A stretch of 64,000 bases of DNA from Cerasicoccus maritimus (GCA_031296935.1 JAVDPD010000028.1:16355-80354); one strand, 5' to 3'; shown: positions 16,307 through 25,085, numbered from the stretch's first letter. Numbers and translations: made by a program. Notes: generated by a model from the sequence alone, not told the origin.

Positions 16307-18891
16307 ATTTTGAATACACCAGTTGGTTGATCGCCATTCCCGTGGCCCTCGCGCTGCTGGGCGGATTGTTCCTGGCCAATAGCCGCGCGCGCAAAAAGCT
16401 CGTGCGCGAGTTCGCCAGCGACCGCCTCGTCAAGCAGCTCCTCGCGAGCTACAGCCCGATGCGCCGACGCTTTAAAAACGGGCTACTCCTTGCAGGGCTG
16501 GCGCTGATCGTCTTTGCGCTCGCTCGCCCGCAATGGGGCTTCACCTGGCGCGAAACGAAGAGCAAGGGCATCGACATCATGTTCGTCATGGACGTCTCCC
16601 GCAGCATGCTCGCCAAGGACATCAAGCCGGACCGCTTAGAGCGCTCAAAGCTCGCGATCATGGACTTCCTCGACAAGCTCGAAGGCGACCGCGTGGGCCT
16701 CGTCGCCTTTGCCGGCAACGCGTTTTTGCAGTGTCCACTCACGCTCGACTACGATGCGTTCCAACAATCGCTCGAAGCCGTGGACACGAATGTCATTTCG
16801 CTCGGCGGCACCGACATCGCCCGCGCGATCAACGAAGCCGAAGCTGCGTTCTCCGACCAGAACAACCACAAGCTCCTCGTCATGATCACCGACGGCGAAG
16901 ACTTGGAAGAAGCTGGCATCGAGCGCGCCAAGGAAGCCGCCGAGAACGGCATCACGATTTACACGGTCGGCGTGGGCACGCAGGAAGGCGAACTCATCCC
17001 GATGAAGAATCGCTACGGCCAGCTGACCTACCTGCGCGACGACAACGGCGAATACGTCCGCACCAAGCTCGATGCCGATACGCTGACCGAGATTGCGGAA
17101 GTCACCAATGGCTTCTACACGCCGCTTGGCCCGACAGGCTACGGTCTGGAACAAGTTTACGAAGCTGGCTTGGAAGCTATACCGGAACAGGAGCTCGCAT
17201 CCCGTATGCAGAAGGTTTGGCTGGAGCGCTTCCAATGGCCGCTTGGCATCGCGATCATTCTGCTGGCTTGGGAGCCGCTCATCGGCACCCGCCGCCTTAC
17301 TTTGCGTCGCAAAGCAAAAACCGGAGTCGCGACGTCCGCTGCCCGCACGGCGATGAAAGCCGCAGCCTGGGCCATCCTCATCGGCATCGCCTTTGCGTCG
17401 AGCAATCTCGCAGCGTCCGTCCGCGAGGGCGAGAAACTCTACCGCAATGGCGACTACACCGCCGCCGCCGCTCAATTTGAAGGTGCGCTCGAAGCCGACC
17501 CGCTCAACGCGCAAGCCGCGTTCAACCTCGGCAACTCCCTGCAAGCGCTCGGCCAAAACGAACAGGCGCAGGCCGCTTACGCCAAGGCCCTTGCCACCAC
17601 CGATTTCGAACTGCAAGCCGATGCGTTCTACAACCTCGGCTCGCTGCGCTACGCCGCGGCAAAGGAAAAGCTGGGCGAGACCGACCTCGACACTATCGTT
17701 GAGCAAAGCCAGCAAGCCAGCCAGCAGAACGACATGGCCATCCAGCAAGGCAACAACGTGCTGCGAGAGGCACAGGTCCTCAACAGCGACCAACTCTCCA
17801 AAGAGGAAAAAAACTCTGCGTTGCAAAGCATTCAGCAAAAAGCACAGCAGGCGCTGCAGTTTGCTGAGCAAGCCAAACAACAGGGTGAAGAAGCTGCGAA
17901 GCTAGCCAAGGAGGCGCAGGGCGCAGCATCGCCGATTAGCAAGGCATGGGAGCAGGCCGCGAACGATTTCAAAAGCTCGCTGGAGCTGAACCCCGCCGGC
18001 GAAGACGCCGCGCACAATTACAACTACGTCACCGAGCAAACGGAGTCGCTGAAAGCCAATCTGCACAAGCTCAAGAACGCCAGCCAGCGCCTCAACAACG
18101 AAGCGGCCAAGGAAGAACTCGAGCGCGTGATCGAAGAGCTGCGCAAGCTCGTCCCAGAGCAGGACCAACAGAATCAAAATCAGCAAAACCAGGATCAACA
18201 ACAGAACCAAGACCAGCAGCAGAACCAACAAAACTCCGACCAACAACAGCAGGAGCAGAATTCCGAGCAGCAACAGCAGCAGCAGCAACAAAACCAGCAG
18301 AGTCAGGATCAACAGCAGTCGCAGAACAGCGAGAACGAAGACGGCCAGGAAGGTCAGGAAAACCAGGAGCAGCAGTCCGGCGAAGACCAACAACAGCAGG
18401 AAGGCGAACAAGCCGATCAGGAGAAGTCCAATCAACAGCAGCAGGACGAGCAGTCCGGCGAGTTGAGCGAAGAGCAGGAGCAATCCGAAGGCCAGGAAGG
18501 CGAGCAGAGTTCAGAAGATCAGCGTGGCCCCGAGCGTGACTCCGAAGAGGTTGATCAGATGATCGACGACATGCAGCAAAACCAGCAGCCCGGCGAGGAG
18601 GAATCGACCGCCCAGGAACAGGGTGAGGAATCTCCCGAGAAAGGTAAGCAACAGACCATGCAGCTCTCCGAAGAAGACGCGCAAGAGGCCGCCGAACAGG
18701 CTGCCCAAGCCGCCGCCATGCAGGAAGCCGGCGAACCTACGGGCGAGGCTGTGCCGCTCGGCGTGATGTCCCGCGACGACGCCCGACGCTTGCTCGAATC
18801 TTTAAAACGTTCCGAAAAGAAATTGCCCGTCTCCGGTTACGGACGCCGCGAATCCAACCGCGACGAAGAGGGCAAGCGAAAGGATTGGTAA
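16303..18891 (+). CDS. batB: BatB-BatC fusion: VWA domain + TPR + Gln/Glu-rich tail
   Basis: At 862 residues this is far longer than BatB alone (about 320-340). Residues 1-80 hold two helices, then a VWA domain with MIDAS DVSRS at 97-101 and ITDGEDLEEAG. A third helix pair (QWPLGIAIILLAW; WAILIGIAFASSNLAA near 355-370) is followed by TPR repeats at about 376-470 (LYRNGDYTAAAAQFEGAL; AAFNLGNSLQALGQNEQAQ), which is the BatC part. From about 618 to 780 the protein is a low-complexity Gln/Asn/Glu tract, ending in a short conserved-looking tail (SRDDARRLLESLKRSEKKLP). The fusion is in one uninterrupted frame. The stop overlaps the next ATG (TAATG). The repetitive tract creates long spurious frames on other strands. 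Confidence 0.9.
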   Translation: MNFEYTSWLIAIPVALALLGGLFLANSRARKKLVREFASDRLVKQLLASYSPMRRRFKNGLLLAGLALIVFALARPQWGFTWRETKSKGIDIMFVMDVSRSMLAKDIKPDRLERSKLAIMDFLDKLEGDRVGLVAFAGNAFLQCPLTLDYDAFQQSLEAVDTNVISLGGTDIARAINEAEAAFSDQNNHKLLVMITDGEDLEEAGIERAKEAAENGITIYTVGVGTQEGELIPMKNRYGQLTYLRDDNGEYVRTKLDADTLTEIAEVTNGFYTPLGPTGYGLEQVYEAGLEAIPEQELASRMQKVWLERFQWPLGIAIILLAWEPLIGTRRLTLRRKAKTGVATSAARTAMKAAAWAILIGIAFASSNLAASVREGEKLYRNGDYTAAAAQFEGALEADPLNAQAAFNLGNSLQALGQNEQAQAAYAKALATTDFELQADAFYNLGSLRYAAAKEKLGETDLDTIVEQSQQASQQNDMAIQQGNNVLREAQVLNSDQLSKEEKNSALQSIQQKAQQALQFAEQAKQQGEEAAKLAKEAQGAASPISKAWEQAANDFKSSLELNPAGEDAAHNYNYVTEQTESLKANLHKLKNASQRLNNEAAKEELERVIEELRKLVPEQDQQNQNQQNQDQQQNQDQQQNQQNSDQQQQEQNSEQQQQQQQQNQQSQDQQQSQNSENEDGQEGQENQEQQSGEDQQQQEGEQADQEKSNQQQQDEQSGELSEEQEQSEGQEGEQSSEDQRGPERDSEEVDQMIDDMQQNQQPGEEESTAQEQGEESPEKGKQQTMQLSEEDAQEAAEQAAQAAAMQEAGEPTGEAVPLGVMSRDDARRLLESLKRSEKKLPVSGYGRRESNRDEEGKRKDW

Positions 18892-20690
18892 TGAATCATC
18901 AAAAACTTTTCACCACCCTGTTTCTGCTCTGCGCATTCGCGGCAAGCCTATTTGCGCAGCAGGGCGATCTGGAGATTAGCAGCGGCTTCGAGCCCAACGT
19001 GATCCGCGTGAACCAGTATGCGAACTATCAGTTCAGCGTCAGCAACTCGCGAGGCAGCGTGAAGCTGGAGGAAGCGCAGAAGCCCGAAGTTCCCGGCCTG
19101 CCGATGCAATATTTGGGTCCCAATACGCAGACCATCATGAACAGCACGAACGGCCACGTGCGCCACATGTATATCAACGCCTACGCGTTCCGCGCCGCTC
19201 CGGAAAAGCCCGGCGAGTACACCGTGCCTGCCTTCAAGATTCGCGTGAACGGACAAGACTTGGAGGTGCCGGCAGCGAAGCTCACCGTGCTCGATGCACA
19301 AGAGCCGGACGCGAATGGCAACGGCCCAGCAGTCGTCACCGAGATCGAATGGCCGCGCGAAAAGTTTTACGTCGGCGAAGCGATCAAAGCGAAAGTGAAG
19401 CTCATCGTCGACCCCGAGCAAGTCCAACGCATGCGCGTGCTGCGCGACGTGCCCTTTATCGTCAAGGAGGGCGACGCTTTCACGATCAGTAATTTTAGCC
19501 AATCGGATTCCAAGCGTATCGTGCGCGACAATCAGGTACTGGAAGAACACAGCTGGGAAGTTGTCATCACGCCGCTCAAAACCGGCCAGCAATCCATCAC
19601 TTTGCAGAGCGATTGGGCCGTCACCACTAAGTCCGACCGCAACCAGCGCCGTGGTCGCAGCCTGATGGACAGCTTCTTCATCAACCCCTACGACACGCAG
19701 CAAGTCACTCTATATTCCGAACACGACACCATCGATGTGCAGCCGCTGCCCAACGAGGGCCAACCGACTTATTACACGGGCGGCATCGGCATGTTTACCG
19801 TCGATAAACCTCGCCTTTCCGAATCCACGGGCAAGGCGGGCGAGCCGCTCACCATGATCCTCACCGTGCGCGGCCAGGGCAACTTCGAGCGCCTGCAGGC
19901 CCCCACCCTCGCCGAGTCCGACGCCTGGCGTGATTACGCGCCGGAAGAGGAATTCTTCGCCGCCGACCAGATCGGCTACACCGGTGCCAAGACCTTTGAA
20001 TACACGCTCATTCCGCGTGACTCGGGCGAGCTGACTACGCCCGAGATCGCATTCAATTTCTTCGATCCCGAAACCGCGAAATACGTCGAACTGCCAATCC
20101 CCGGACAGGCGATTACTATTGCGGAAAACCCCAATGCACAGCGCCCGAAGCGCAACCCCGTTGCCGCTCGCCGTGGGCCAGAGCTTTTGCCGATTGCGAC
20201 CACCGCGGGCGCGTTCGTGAGCGCGATTTCACCCATCGTGAAAAATCCGGTTTTTATCGCTGGGCAGATTGTGCCAGCCTTGGCGATTGGCCTACTTTTC
20301 CTCAGTCGCCGTCAAAAGCTGCGTTTGGAGCAAGACGCTGAGTATGCACGCAACGTCCGCGCTAACCAAGCCACTAAGGCCGAGCTGGCCACCGCGAGCA
20401 ACGCAGCCCAGCAACAGGACGCCACCGCCTTCTACGCGGCCGCCCAACGCGCCGTGCAGGCCGCCGCCGGACGCCATGTCGAGCAGGCACCGGAGTCCCT
20501 GACCATTGCAGACCTCGAATCCGTGGCCACCAAGCTCAAGGCCGACGAGACGACTTTAAAGAACATTCGCGCATTCATGGAGGCCGGCGACGCCATTCGC
20601 TTCGGCGGGCTCGCCAACGCAGACATCGATTTCAGCGCCGAGCTCGCGCGCTTGGAAACCACCGTCAACAACTTGGGAGGCAAACAATGA
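18891..20690 (+). CDS. batD: BatD: secreted beta-rich membrane-anchored protein
   Basis: The protein has 599 residues from the ATG at 18891, with AAAGGA 6 bases upstream. It has a signal peptide (HQKLFTTLFLLCAFAASLFAQ). The beta-rich body has the BatD pattern: LEISSGFEPNVIRVNQYANYQ, PGLPMQYLGPNTQT, YTVPAFKIRVNGQ and ITPLKTGQQSI. A C-terminal helix lies at about 452-472 (VFIAGQIVPALAIGLLFL), with a cytoplasmic tail that includes AAAGRHVEQAPESLTIADLE. BatD is the oxygen-tolerance-associated partner of BatA/B in the periplasm. It overlaps batE by 4 bases. A function in protein or envelope quality control is inferred from the family. Confidence 0.9.
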   Translation: MNHQKLFTTLFLLCAFAASLFAQQGDLEISSGFEPNVIRVNQYANYQFSVSNSRGSVKLEEAQKPEVPGLPMQYLGPNTQTIMNSTNGHVRHMYINAYAFRAAPEKPGEYTVPAFKIRVNGQDLEVPAAKLTVLDAQEPDANGNGPAVVTEIEWPREKFYVGEAIKAKVKLIVDPEQVQRMRVLRDVPFIVKEGDAFTISNFSQSDSKRIVRDNQVLEEHSWEVVITPLKTGQQSITLQSDWAVTTKSDRNQRRGRSLMDSFFINPYDTQQVTLYSEHDTIDVQPLPNEGQPTYYTGGIGMFTVDKPRLSESTGKAGEPLTMILTVRGQGNFERLQAPTLAESDAWRDYAPEEEFFAADQIGYTGAKTFEYTLIPRDSGELTTPEIAFNFFDPETAKYVELPIPGQAITIAENPNAQRPKRNPVAARRGPELLPIATTAGAFVSAISPIVKNPVFIAGQIVPALAIGLLFLSRRQKLRLEQDAEYARNVRANQATKAELATASNAAQQQDATAFYAAAQRAVQAAAGRHVEQAPESLTIADLESVATKLKADETTLKNIRAFMEAGDAIRFGGLANADIDFSAELARLETTVNNLGGKQ

Positions 20691-21421
20691 AACAGCTCTT
20701 TCGCACCACTTTGATCCTTTGCGCGTGGCTCTGCGCGGCCATTTCCCACGCCGCCACGCCCACCGAGCAATTCGACCAAGCCAACGCCCTCTACGCCGAG
20801 GGCGACTACCAGCAGGCCATCGAGGCCTATCAGCAACTCCTGCCCGACCACCAGTCGGCGAGCTTGCATTACAATCTTGGCAACGCGTATTATCAACTGG
20901 GCGACTTCGGGCCCGCTGTTTTGCACTTCGAAAAAGCACTGGCGCTCGACCCGCGCAATCCCGACATTCGCGCCAACCTCGAGCTCACGCAGGAGGCCGC
21001 GCAGCTCACGCCCGCTCCGCCCACCTGGGCGCAGATCATCGGCGACCTCGCGCCCGTCAACGCCTGGGCTTGGCTTGGGGCCATTACCTTTTGGGTCAGC
21101 GTGGCGCTGGTCTTCCTCGCCCCGCTTTACCAATGGAAGGGCCCGCTCCGCGGCGGGCTGACGGCGCTCAGCGTCCTGCTGCTCTGCTTCAGCGGCATTG
21201 GCCTCTACGGCTGGCACACCCGCGGCGCACAAGGCGTCGTGCTCACCGACCAGGCCACACTCAACGTCGCGCCGACGTCCACCAGCCCGGCGGCAGGCTC
21301 GGTCAAGGCCGGCCAGCTGGCGCACATCCGCGAGCAGCACGGAGACTATTACCTGGTTTCCTTGGGTGAAGACAAAATCGGCTGGCTGTCGAACGAGGCA
21401 TTTGCGCCGGTGTGGGATTAG
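20687..21421 (+). CDS. batE: BatE: TPR protein with membrane helices and SH3-like end
   Basis: The 244-residue protein has a signal peptide (MKQLFRTTLILCAWLCAAISHA). TPRs occupy about 24-105 (FDQANALYAEGDYQQAIEAY; ASLHYNLGNAYYQLGDFGPA; HFEKALALDPRNPDIRANLE). Two helices follow (WAWLGAITFWVSVALVFLAP; GLTALSVLLLCFSGIGLYGW). The C-terminal SH3-type segment covers about 185-244 (VVLTDQATLNVAPTSTSP ... GWLSNEAFAPVWD). This is the usual BatE layout and the last gene of the operon. No hairpin terminator with a T-run is obvious directly after it. Confidence 0.9.
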   Translation: MKQLFRTTLILCAWLCAAISHAATPTEQFDQANALYAEGDYQQAIEAYQQLLPDHQSASLHYNLGNAYYQLGDFGPAVLHFEKALALDPRNPDIRANLELTQEAAQLTPAPPTWAQIIGDLAPVNAWAWLGAITFWVSVALVFLAPLYQWKGPLRGGLTALSVLLLCFSGIGLYGWHTRGAQGVVLTDQATLNVAPTSTSPAAGSVKAGQLAHIREQHGDYYLVSLGEDKIGWLSNEAFAPVWD

Positions 21422-21784
21422 GCTGCCCTCGCTTCTAGCGCCAAGCACCAGTTGCGCAGTCCCAAACTGCCAACAGCATTTCGGTTACTAATCTTCTTGC
21501 AAGAAGCCATTAGCAGACCTACAGCCAGCATTAGAAACGCGGTCATTTTTGACCAGACGAAAGTCCTCGTGCGTCGCTCTTTTGTTCAAAAAAGTGGCTA
21601 TTTGGCCCCACTGCCTGGAGGCGTAATCGCAACTTTGGGCCAAAATTCGGGCATTTTAGCCTCAAAAGGCTGAAAAAACCCGCCCAGACGCAGTTTGTTG
21701 CAGATTTGTCGCTCAGCCGCACGAAAATTGGAACAAGATATGGTTATGTTGGGCGTCACTCAAATAACCCAAAGCAACGACCTA
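21422..21784. other. Intergenic region between batE and the PEP-CTERM gene
   Basis: These 363 bases contain a short open frame (21452-21673) without a plausible start signal or recognisable product. The region must hold the operon end and the promoter of the next gene, but I see no convincing terminator or -35/-10 pair. Confidence 0.5.
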
Positions 21785-22432
21785 ATGAAAAATACTGCTC
21801 TTATTCTAGCCGCCGGCTCACTGCTGGCCTTATCCGCAAACGCGCAACTAGTCCTCACTGGCGTCATCGACGGCCCACTATCTGGTGGTGTGCCTAAAGC
21901 GATTGAACTCTATGCCACCGAAGACATCGCCGATCTGTCAATCTTTGGCATCGGTTCCGCAAACAATGGGGGTGGCACGGATGGTGAAGAGTTAACTCTT
22001 TCAGGCAGCGCTACTGCTGGCCAATTTATTTACGTATCTTCTGAGTCCACTGGATTCACGACGTTCTTTGGCTTTACTCCTGATTTTGTATCAGGAGCAG
22101 CAAACATTAACGGTGACGATGCGATCGAGTTATTTATGAATGGCTCAGTCATTGATATCTTCGGAGATATTAACACCGACGGGAGTGGAGAGGCATGGGA
22201 ATATCTGGATGGTTGGGCCTATCGTGATGATGGCACTGGCCCAGATGGCACCAGCTTCAACATTGGTAATTGGTATTTTAGCGGTATTAACGCTCTTGAT
22301 GGCGAATCTACGAATGCGACGGCTAGCACGCCTTTTCCAACTGGCACCTACGCCGTTCCGGAGCCCTCCACTTACGCGATGATCGCAGGCGTCATGGCCC
22401 TCGGCCTGGCATACATGCGCCGCCGCAAGTAA
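21785..22432 (+). CDS. PEP-CTERM secreted protein with lamin-tail-like domain
   Basis: The protein has 215 residues from the ATG at 21785, where the signal peptide begins (MKNTALILAAGSLLALSANAQ). The body starts LVLTGVIDGPLSGGVPKAIELY and continues with DLSIFGIGSANNGGG and DGEELTLSG, which resembles the lamin-tail-like domains (KAIE-L-Y-N pattern) of secreted nucleases and adhesins. The end is a textbook PEP-CTERM tag: VPEPST, then YAMIAGVMALGLAYM, then RRRK. In this phylum the tag is cut and sorted by an exosortase (not in this window), linking the protein to the outer envelope or exopolysaccharide. A good terminator follows. Confidence 0.85.
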   Translation: MKNTALILAAGSLLALSANAQLVLTGVIDGPLSGGVPKAIELYATEDIADLSIFGIGSANNGGGTDGEELTLSGSATAGQFIYVSSESTGFTTFFGFTPDFVSGAANINGDDAIELFMNGSVIDIFGDINTDGSGEAWEYLDGWAYRDDGTGPDGTSFNIGNWYFSGINALDGESTNATASTPFPTGTYAVPEPSTYAMIAGVMALGLAYMRRRK

Positions 22433-22458
22433 ACTTTATACTTACCACTACGCTCGGA

Positions 22459-22486
22459 CCTCGACTCGCATGAGTCGGGGTTTTTT
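22459..22486 (+). terminator. Terminator of the PEP-CTERM gene
   Basis: A 9-bp stem CCTCGACTC / GAGTCGGGG (one T-G pair) with loop GCAT is followed by TTTTTT. Confidence 0.85.
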
Positions 22487-22524
22487 GCATTTACAAATAG
22501 CACTTAGTGATTTCCCACAACAGC

Positions 22525-22745
22525 ATTAAGTTCATAACATTTTCATTACTTGCGATTCTTATCAGCACACAGCTCTCCAAAGCCTCCACAACAATTAGCA
22601 CTGAGATCACGCCTTGCCATATACCATTTCTACGTCAGGTGTTTATTATTTAGGGCAAAACCTGTCGGTAACATCCGGCAATGGAATTACTATTTCTGCC
22701 TCCGATGTAGTGCTCGATTTGGCGACGCGCGATTTTGACAGATAA
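22525..22745 (+). pseudogene. Decayed right-handed beta-helix protein, N-terminal fragment
   Basis: From 22525 one frame reads a signal peptide (KFITFSLLAILISTQLSKA, then STTISTEIT) but begins with ATT where ATG would be expected. Near 22617 the homologous reading passes to the next frame: YTISTSGVYYLGQNLSVTSG, then NGITISASDVVLDL, ending at TAA 22743-22745. This is the conserved opening of secreted parallel beta-helix (pectate-lyase-like) proteins, where VVLDLNG normally follows. The gene thus has a lost start codon, a frameshift and loss of all downstream coils. A 10-bp inverted repeat (GCGCGATTTT, 22727-22736 and 22744-22753) marks its broken end. Confidence 0.6.
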
Positions 22746-22923
22746 AATCGCGCCTCTCCAAGCACGCAAATCAATCAAATAGCCAAAACGATAGGTCGCC
22801 CAATACAATATAAGGACCTTGGGAAGACCCACAGCGAATCCAATCACCTATTCGACAGAGTCGGTCGCTTGACCAAAAACGCCTCAACCTACCGTATTAC
22901 CAGGCATAGTAGGAGAAAGGTTA
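22746..22923. other. Intergenic region without recognised genes
   Basis: The region lies between the beta-helix remnant and the stop of the response-regulator gene. I find no gene or clear terminator in it. Confidence 0.4.
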
Positions 22924-23985
22924 TTAGGTATTCGGAAAATTCAGGCTCAACCGGGCCTTGTTGGTGTCTTCACGGACGAGCGTCACATCCCCAAAGTGAC
23001 GCTTCAGGATGATGCTGCAAAGGCGCAGTGGCATGCCAGAAGTATCTCCATTGGGGGCGCTGAGCTCCAAATCCCGCAGGTCTGGAACCGCGTCGAGCTT
23101 ATCCTCAGAAGCCGACCAGCAAATCTCAATTTGCATGGCGTCGACAGCAGGAGTCGTTACCACCTGCACGAGCGATCCGGCTTCTGCCAGCTCAACGACC
23201 CAAGGTAATACCTGACCGAGGAGCAGGTTAACCATCCGGATATCGGCAAAAATCTCGTCGTCACGCTCGCCCACAAAGTTAAGGGTGATGCACTTGGACT
23301 CCAGTAAATCCCGCCACTGGCTCCAATCAATTTCCTGGCTCAGGTTCAGCATTGAGCGCATGGTGGCATCGTTACCGGCTAAGAGCTCGCCCCACTGGCG
23401 CACATTTTTGAAAAACCGCTGTAGTGCAACAAGCTCCCCCTCGTCCACTGGCTCGCTGGAAATTTCGGTCAATTGCTGCTGAATAGGCTCCCAGCGCATT
23501 GTCTGGCGCTTGAGCTCCTCATTGAGCGCGTGGCTAAAGGTTTTTTGCTCAGACGCCAGCCGCTGCAAACGCCGCTGGATCGTATAGCTATGCAAGTGCT
23601 GTCGCACGCGCAGGATGAGCTCCTCCCTATCGAAAGGCTTGACCAGATAATCTGAACCACCGACTTCAAGGCCGCGCACAATCTCCTCCTTGCGAGCGAG
23701 GCCGGTCAGGAAAATAACAGGGATGTCGCGAAAACGCGGATCGAGACGCATCTTTCGGCATACCTCATATCCGCCCATTTCCGGCATCATCACGTCGAGC
23801 AGCACGAGGTCGATTGGCTGCTCTTCAAGAATTTTCAAAGCCTTAACCCCATTTTCAGCCGGAAACAACCGGCAACGGTCGTCTTGCAGAAAGCTCTTGA
23901 GGATAATTAAAATACTCGGGGCATCGTCAACAATCAGCAAATTGCCAGATACATGTGGCAAGGACTTGGTGGAAGCTTTCAACAT
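22924..23985 (-). CDS. Response regulator with pseudo-HATPase C-terminus
   Basis: The protein has 353 residues. A receiver domain at about 14-135 is complete: acidic pair D20-D21, phosphoacceptor D64 in LVLLDVMMPEMGG, Thr in IFLTGL, and Lys in DYLVKPFD. A coiled-coil stretch (about 135-175, LQRLASEQKTFSHALNEELKRQ) follows. The C-terminal 150 residues resemble an HATPase domain that has lost its catalytic boxes: NLLLGQVLPWVVELAEAGS stands where the N box would be but lacks the Asn/Asp pair, the G1 DxGxG motif is missing, and SGMPLRLCSIILKRHFGDV imitates the GLGL...HGG part. It may bind another kinase as an adaptor. It faces no obvious partner; the nearest kinase is at 26681. Confidence 0.8.
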   Translation of the reverse strand: MLKASTKSLPHVSGNLLIVDDAPSILIILKSFLQDDRCRLFPAENGVKALKILEEQPIDLVLLDVMMPEMGGYEVCRKMRLDPRFRDIPVIFLTGLARKEEIVRGLEVGGSDYLVKPFDREELILRVRQHLHSYTIQRRLQRLASEQKTFSHALNEELKRQTMRWEPIQQQLTEISSEPVDEGELVALQRFFKNVRQWGELLAGNDATMRSMLNLSQEIDWSQWRDLLESKCITLNFVGERDDEIFADIRMVNLLLGQVLPWVVELAEAGSLVQVVTTPAVDAMQIEICWSASEDKLDAVPDLRDLELSAPNGDTSGMPLRLCSIILKRHFGDVTLVREDTNKARLSLNFPNT

Positions 23986-24145
23986 TGATCGCTGTTATAG
24001 GGGGATCGGTGATCAGATTTGGCGAAACCTCAATCGCCCGCTTGCTGGTATACTTAAGAAAATACAGGCAATTTATGAACCGAACTACACAAATCACCCG
24101 ACGTTGATGAATCACATAACTCCATCGAGCGCCTTATTGGTCTTA

Positions 24146-24176
24146 ATAAAAACCCCCAGTTCATAGAACCGGGGGT
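24146..24176 (-). terminator. Terminator of rpmE
   Basis: On the minus strand ACCCCCGGTTC / GAACTGGGGGT (one G-T pair) with loop TAT is followed by TTTTTAT. It lies 24 bases beyond the L31 stop. Confidence 0.85.
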
Positions 24177-24199
24177 CTTGCAAAAAATGACTGTCGCTC

Positions 24200-24448
24200 T
24201 TATCGGCGGCGGCGGCGGAACTTGCTTTCGAACTTCTCCACGCGGCCAGCGGTGTCGACGAAACGCTTCTCACCGGTGTAGGCGGGGTGCGAATCCATCG
24301 TCACATCGCAAACCATAACGCTGTATTCAACGCCATCGATGGTTTCCTTCTGCTTGGACTTGAGAGTCGAGTGGGTCAGAAACTTCTTGCCGCTGGAAAC
24401 GTCGACAAAGCAGACTGGATTGTAAGAGGGATGTAATTCGGTTTTCAC
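24200..24448 (-). CDS. rpmE2: 50S ribosomal protein L31, type B
   Basis: The protein has 82 residues from a GTG at 24446-24448 (read M-KTELHPSYNPVCF). The longer frame upstream overlaps rpmJ and is not L31-like. KTELHPSYN, the insertion ETIDGVEY and SHPAYTGEKRFVDTAGRVEKF define L31. The CxxC zinc pair of type A is absent, so this is the zinc-independent B form. It binds the large subunit near the central protuberance. It follows rpmJ by 19 bases on the same strand, the same pair found in E. coli ykgM-ykgO. Confidence 0.92.
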   Translation of the reverse strand: MKTELHPSYNPVCFVDVSSGKKFLTHSTLKSKQKETIDGVEYSVMVCDVTMDSHPAYTGEKRFVDTAGRVEKFESKFRRRRR

Positions 24449-24467
24449 GGTAAGAAAAGTAAGCTGA

Positions 24468-24593
24468 TTAACCTTGGCGCGCCTTGAAACGCGGGTTGGT
24501 CTTGTTAATAACGTAGATGCGACCGCGACGGCGAACAACTTGGCAGTCCGGGTGGCGGTGCTTCAGCGACTTGATGGAAGATACAACTTTCAT
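24468..24593 (-). CDS. rpmJ: 50S ribosomal protein L36, zinc-free type
   Basis: This 41-residue protein starts [20 protein letters not shown] and ends [28 protein letters not shown] matches the B-type L36 (E. coli YkgO), keeping a single Cys where the zinc form has four ligands. It lies directly upstream of rpmE2 and is divergent from rpmB, with 166 bases between. Confidence 0.93.
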   Translation of the reverse strand: MKVVSSIKSLKHRHPDCQVVRRRGRIYVINKTNPRFKARQG

Positions 24594-24759
24594 GATTGCG
24601 AAAATTTGGAAAAGGGGAGAAAAAAGCCTTTCCGCAGCAGACTGTCAATGGCTATTTAGTGGAAATGTTATTTTTCTAAAAAATGATCTTGCCAAGGTGA
24701 TGAGCGCGGGGCAAGTTCTTCCGCTTTTTAGCAGACAAATCTCAACCACTTAGGCAACC

Positions 24760-24990
24760 ATGTCACGAATTTGTTCAGTAACCGGCAAGCGTCCCGTGAA
24801 GGGCCGTCGCATTCACCGTAGCGGTCTTACCAAGAAGAGCGGCGGTATTGGCACGCACGTAACCAAGACGGTTAAGCGCACCTTCCGCCCCAACCTGCAG
24901 CACATCCGTGTGAAGCTGCCCAGCGGCCAGGTGAAGCGCATGTGGGTATCCGCCAAGGCAATCAAGGCCGGTAAGGTCGTTAAGGCCTAA
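24760..24990 (+). CDS. rpmB: 50S ribosomal protein L28
   Basis: The 76-residue protein begins MSRICSVTGKRPVKG and carries TFRPNLQHIRVKLPSG and KRMWVSAKAIKAGKV, the L28 pattern with its C-terminal Lys/Val repeat. The CxxC pair of the zinc form is absent (only Cys5). AGG lies 7 bases before the ATG. It is transcribed away from rpmJ-rpmE2 and ends in its own terminator. Confidence 0.95.
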   Translation: MSRICSVTGKRPVKGRRIHRSGLTKKSGGIGTHVTKTVKRTFRPNLQHIRVKLPSGQVKRMWVSAKAIKAGKVVKA

Positions 24991-25013
24991 GCCCACCCCT
25001 ACTTTAGAAACAC

Positions 25014-25044
25014 AAACCGTCTCGCAATGCGTGGCGGTTTTTTT
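25014..25044 (+). terminator. Terminator of rpmB
   Basis: AAACCG pairs with CGGTTT, extended inward by T-G, C-G and CGC/GCG with one mismatch, loop AAT, followed by TTTT. It lies 24 bases after the stop. Confidence 0.75.
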
Positions 25045-25085
25045 GCGTCCAAACGCTGGCCTCCCGTAGGCCGACATTTACGTTA

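Noticed and set aside
16645-17880. A 411-codon minus-strand open frame and similar frames opposite the Bat genes
   Set aside because: They lie wholly opposite clear VWA/TPR coding sequence and are His/Val/Leu-rich shadows.
17902-18483. Leucine-rich minus-strand frame opposite the Gln tract
   Set aside because: CAG/CAA repeats read backwards as Leu codons; it is a mirror of low-complexity coding DNA.
21452-21673. A 73-codon plus-strand frame after batE
   Set aside because: No Shine-Dalgarno or family resemblance; composition is not clearly coding.
24594-24759. A Zur box between rpmJ and rpmB
   Set aside because: Only a 5-bp outer symmetry (TTTAG...CTAAA) with poor inner matches; not enough to call a Zur site.
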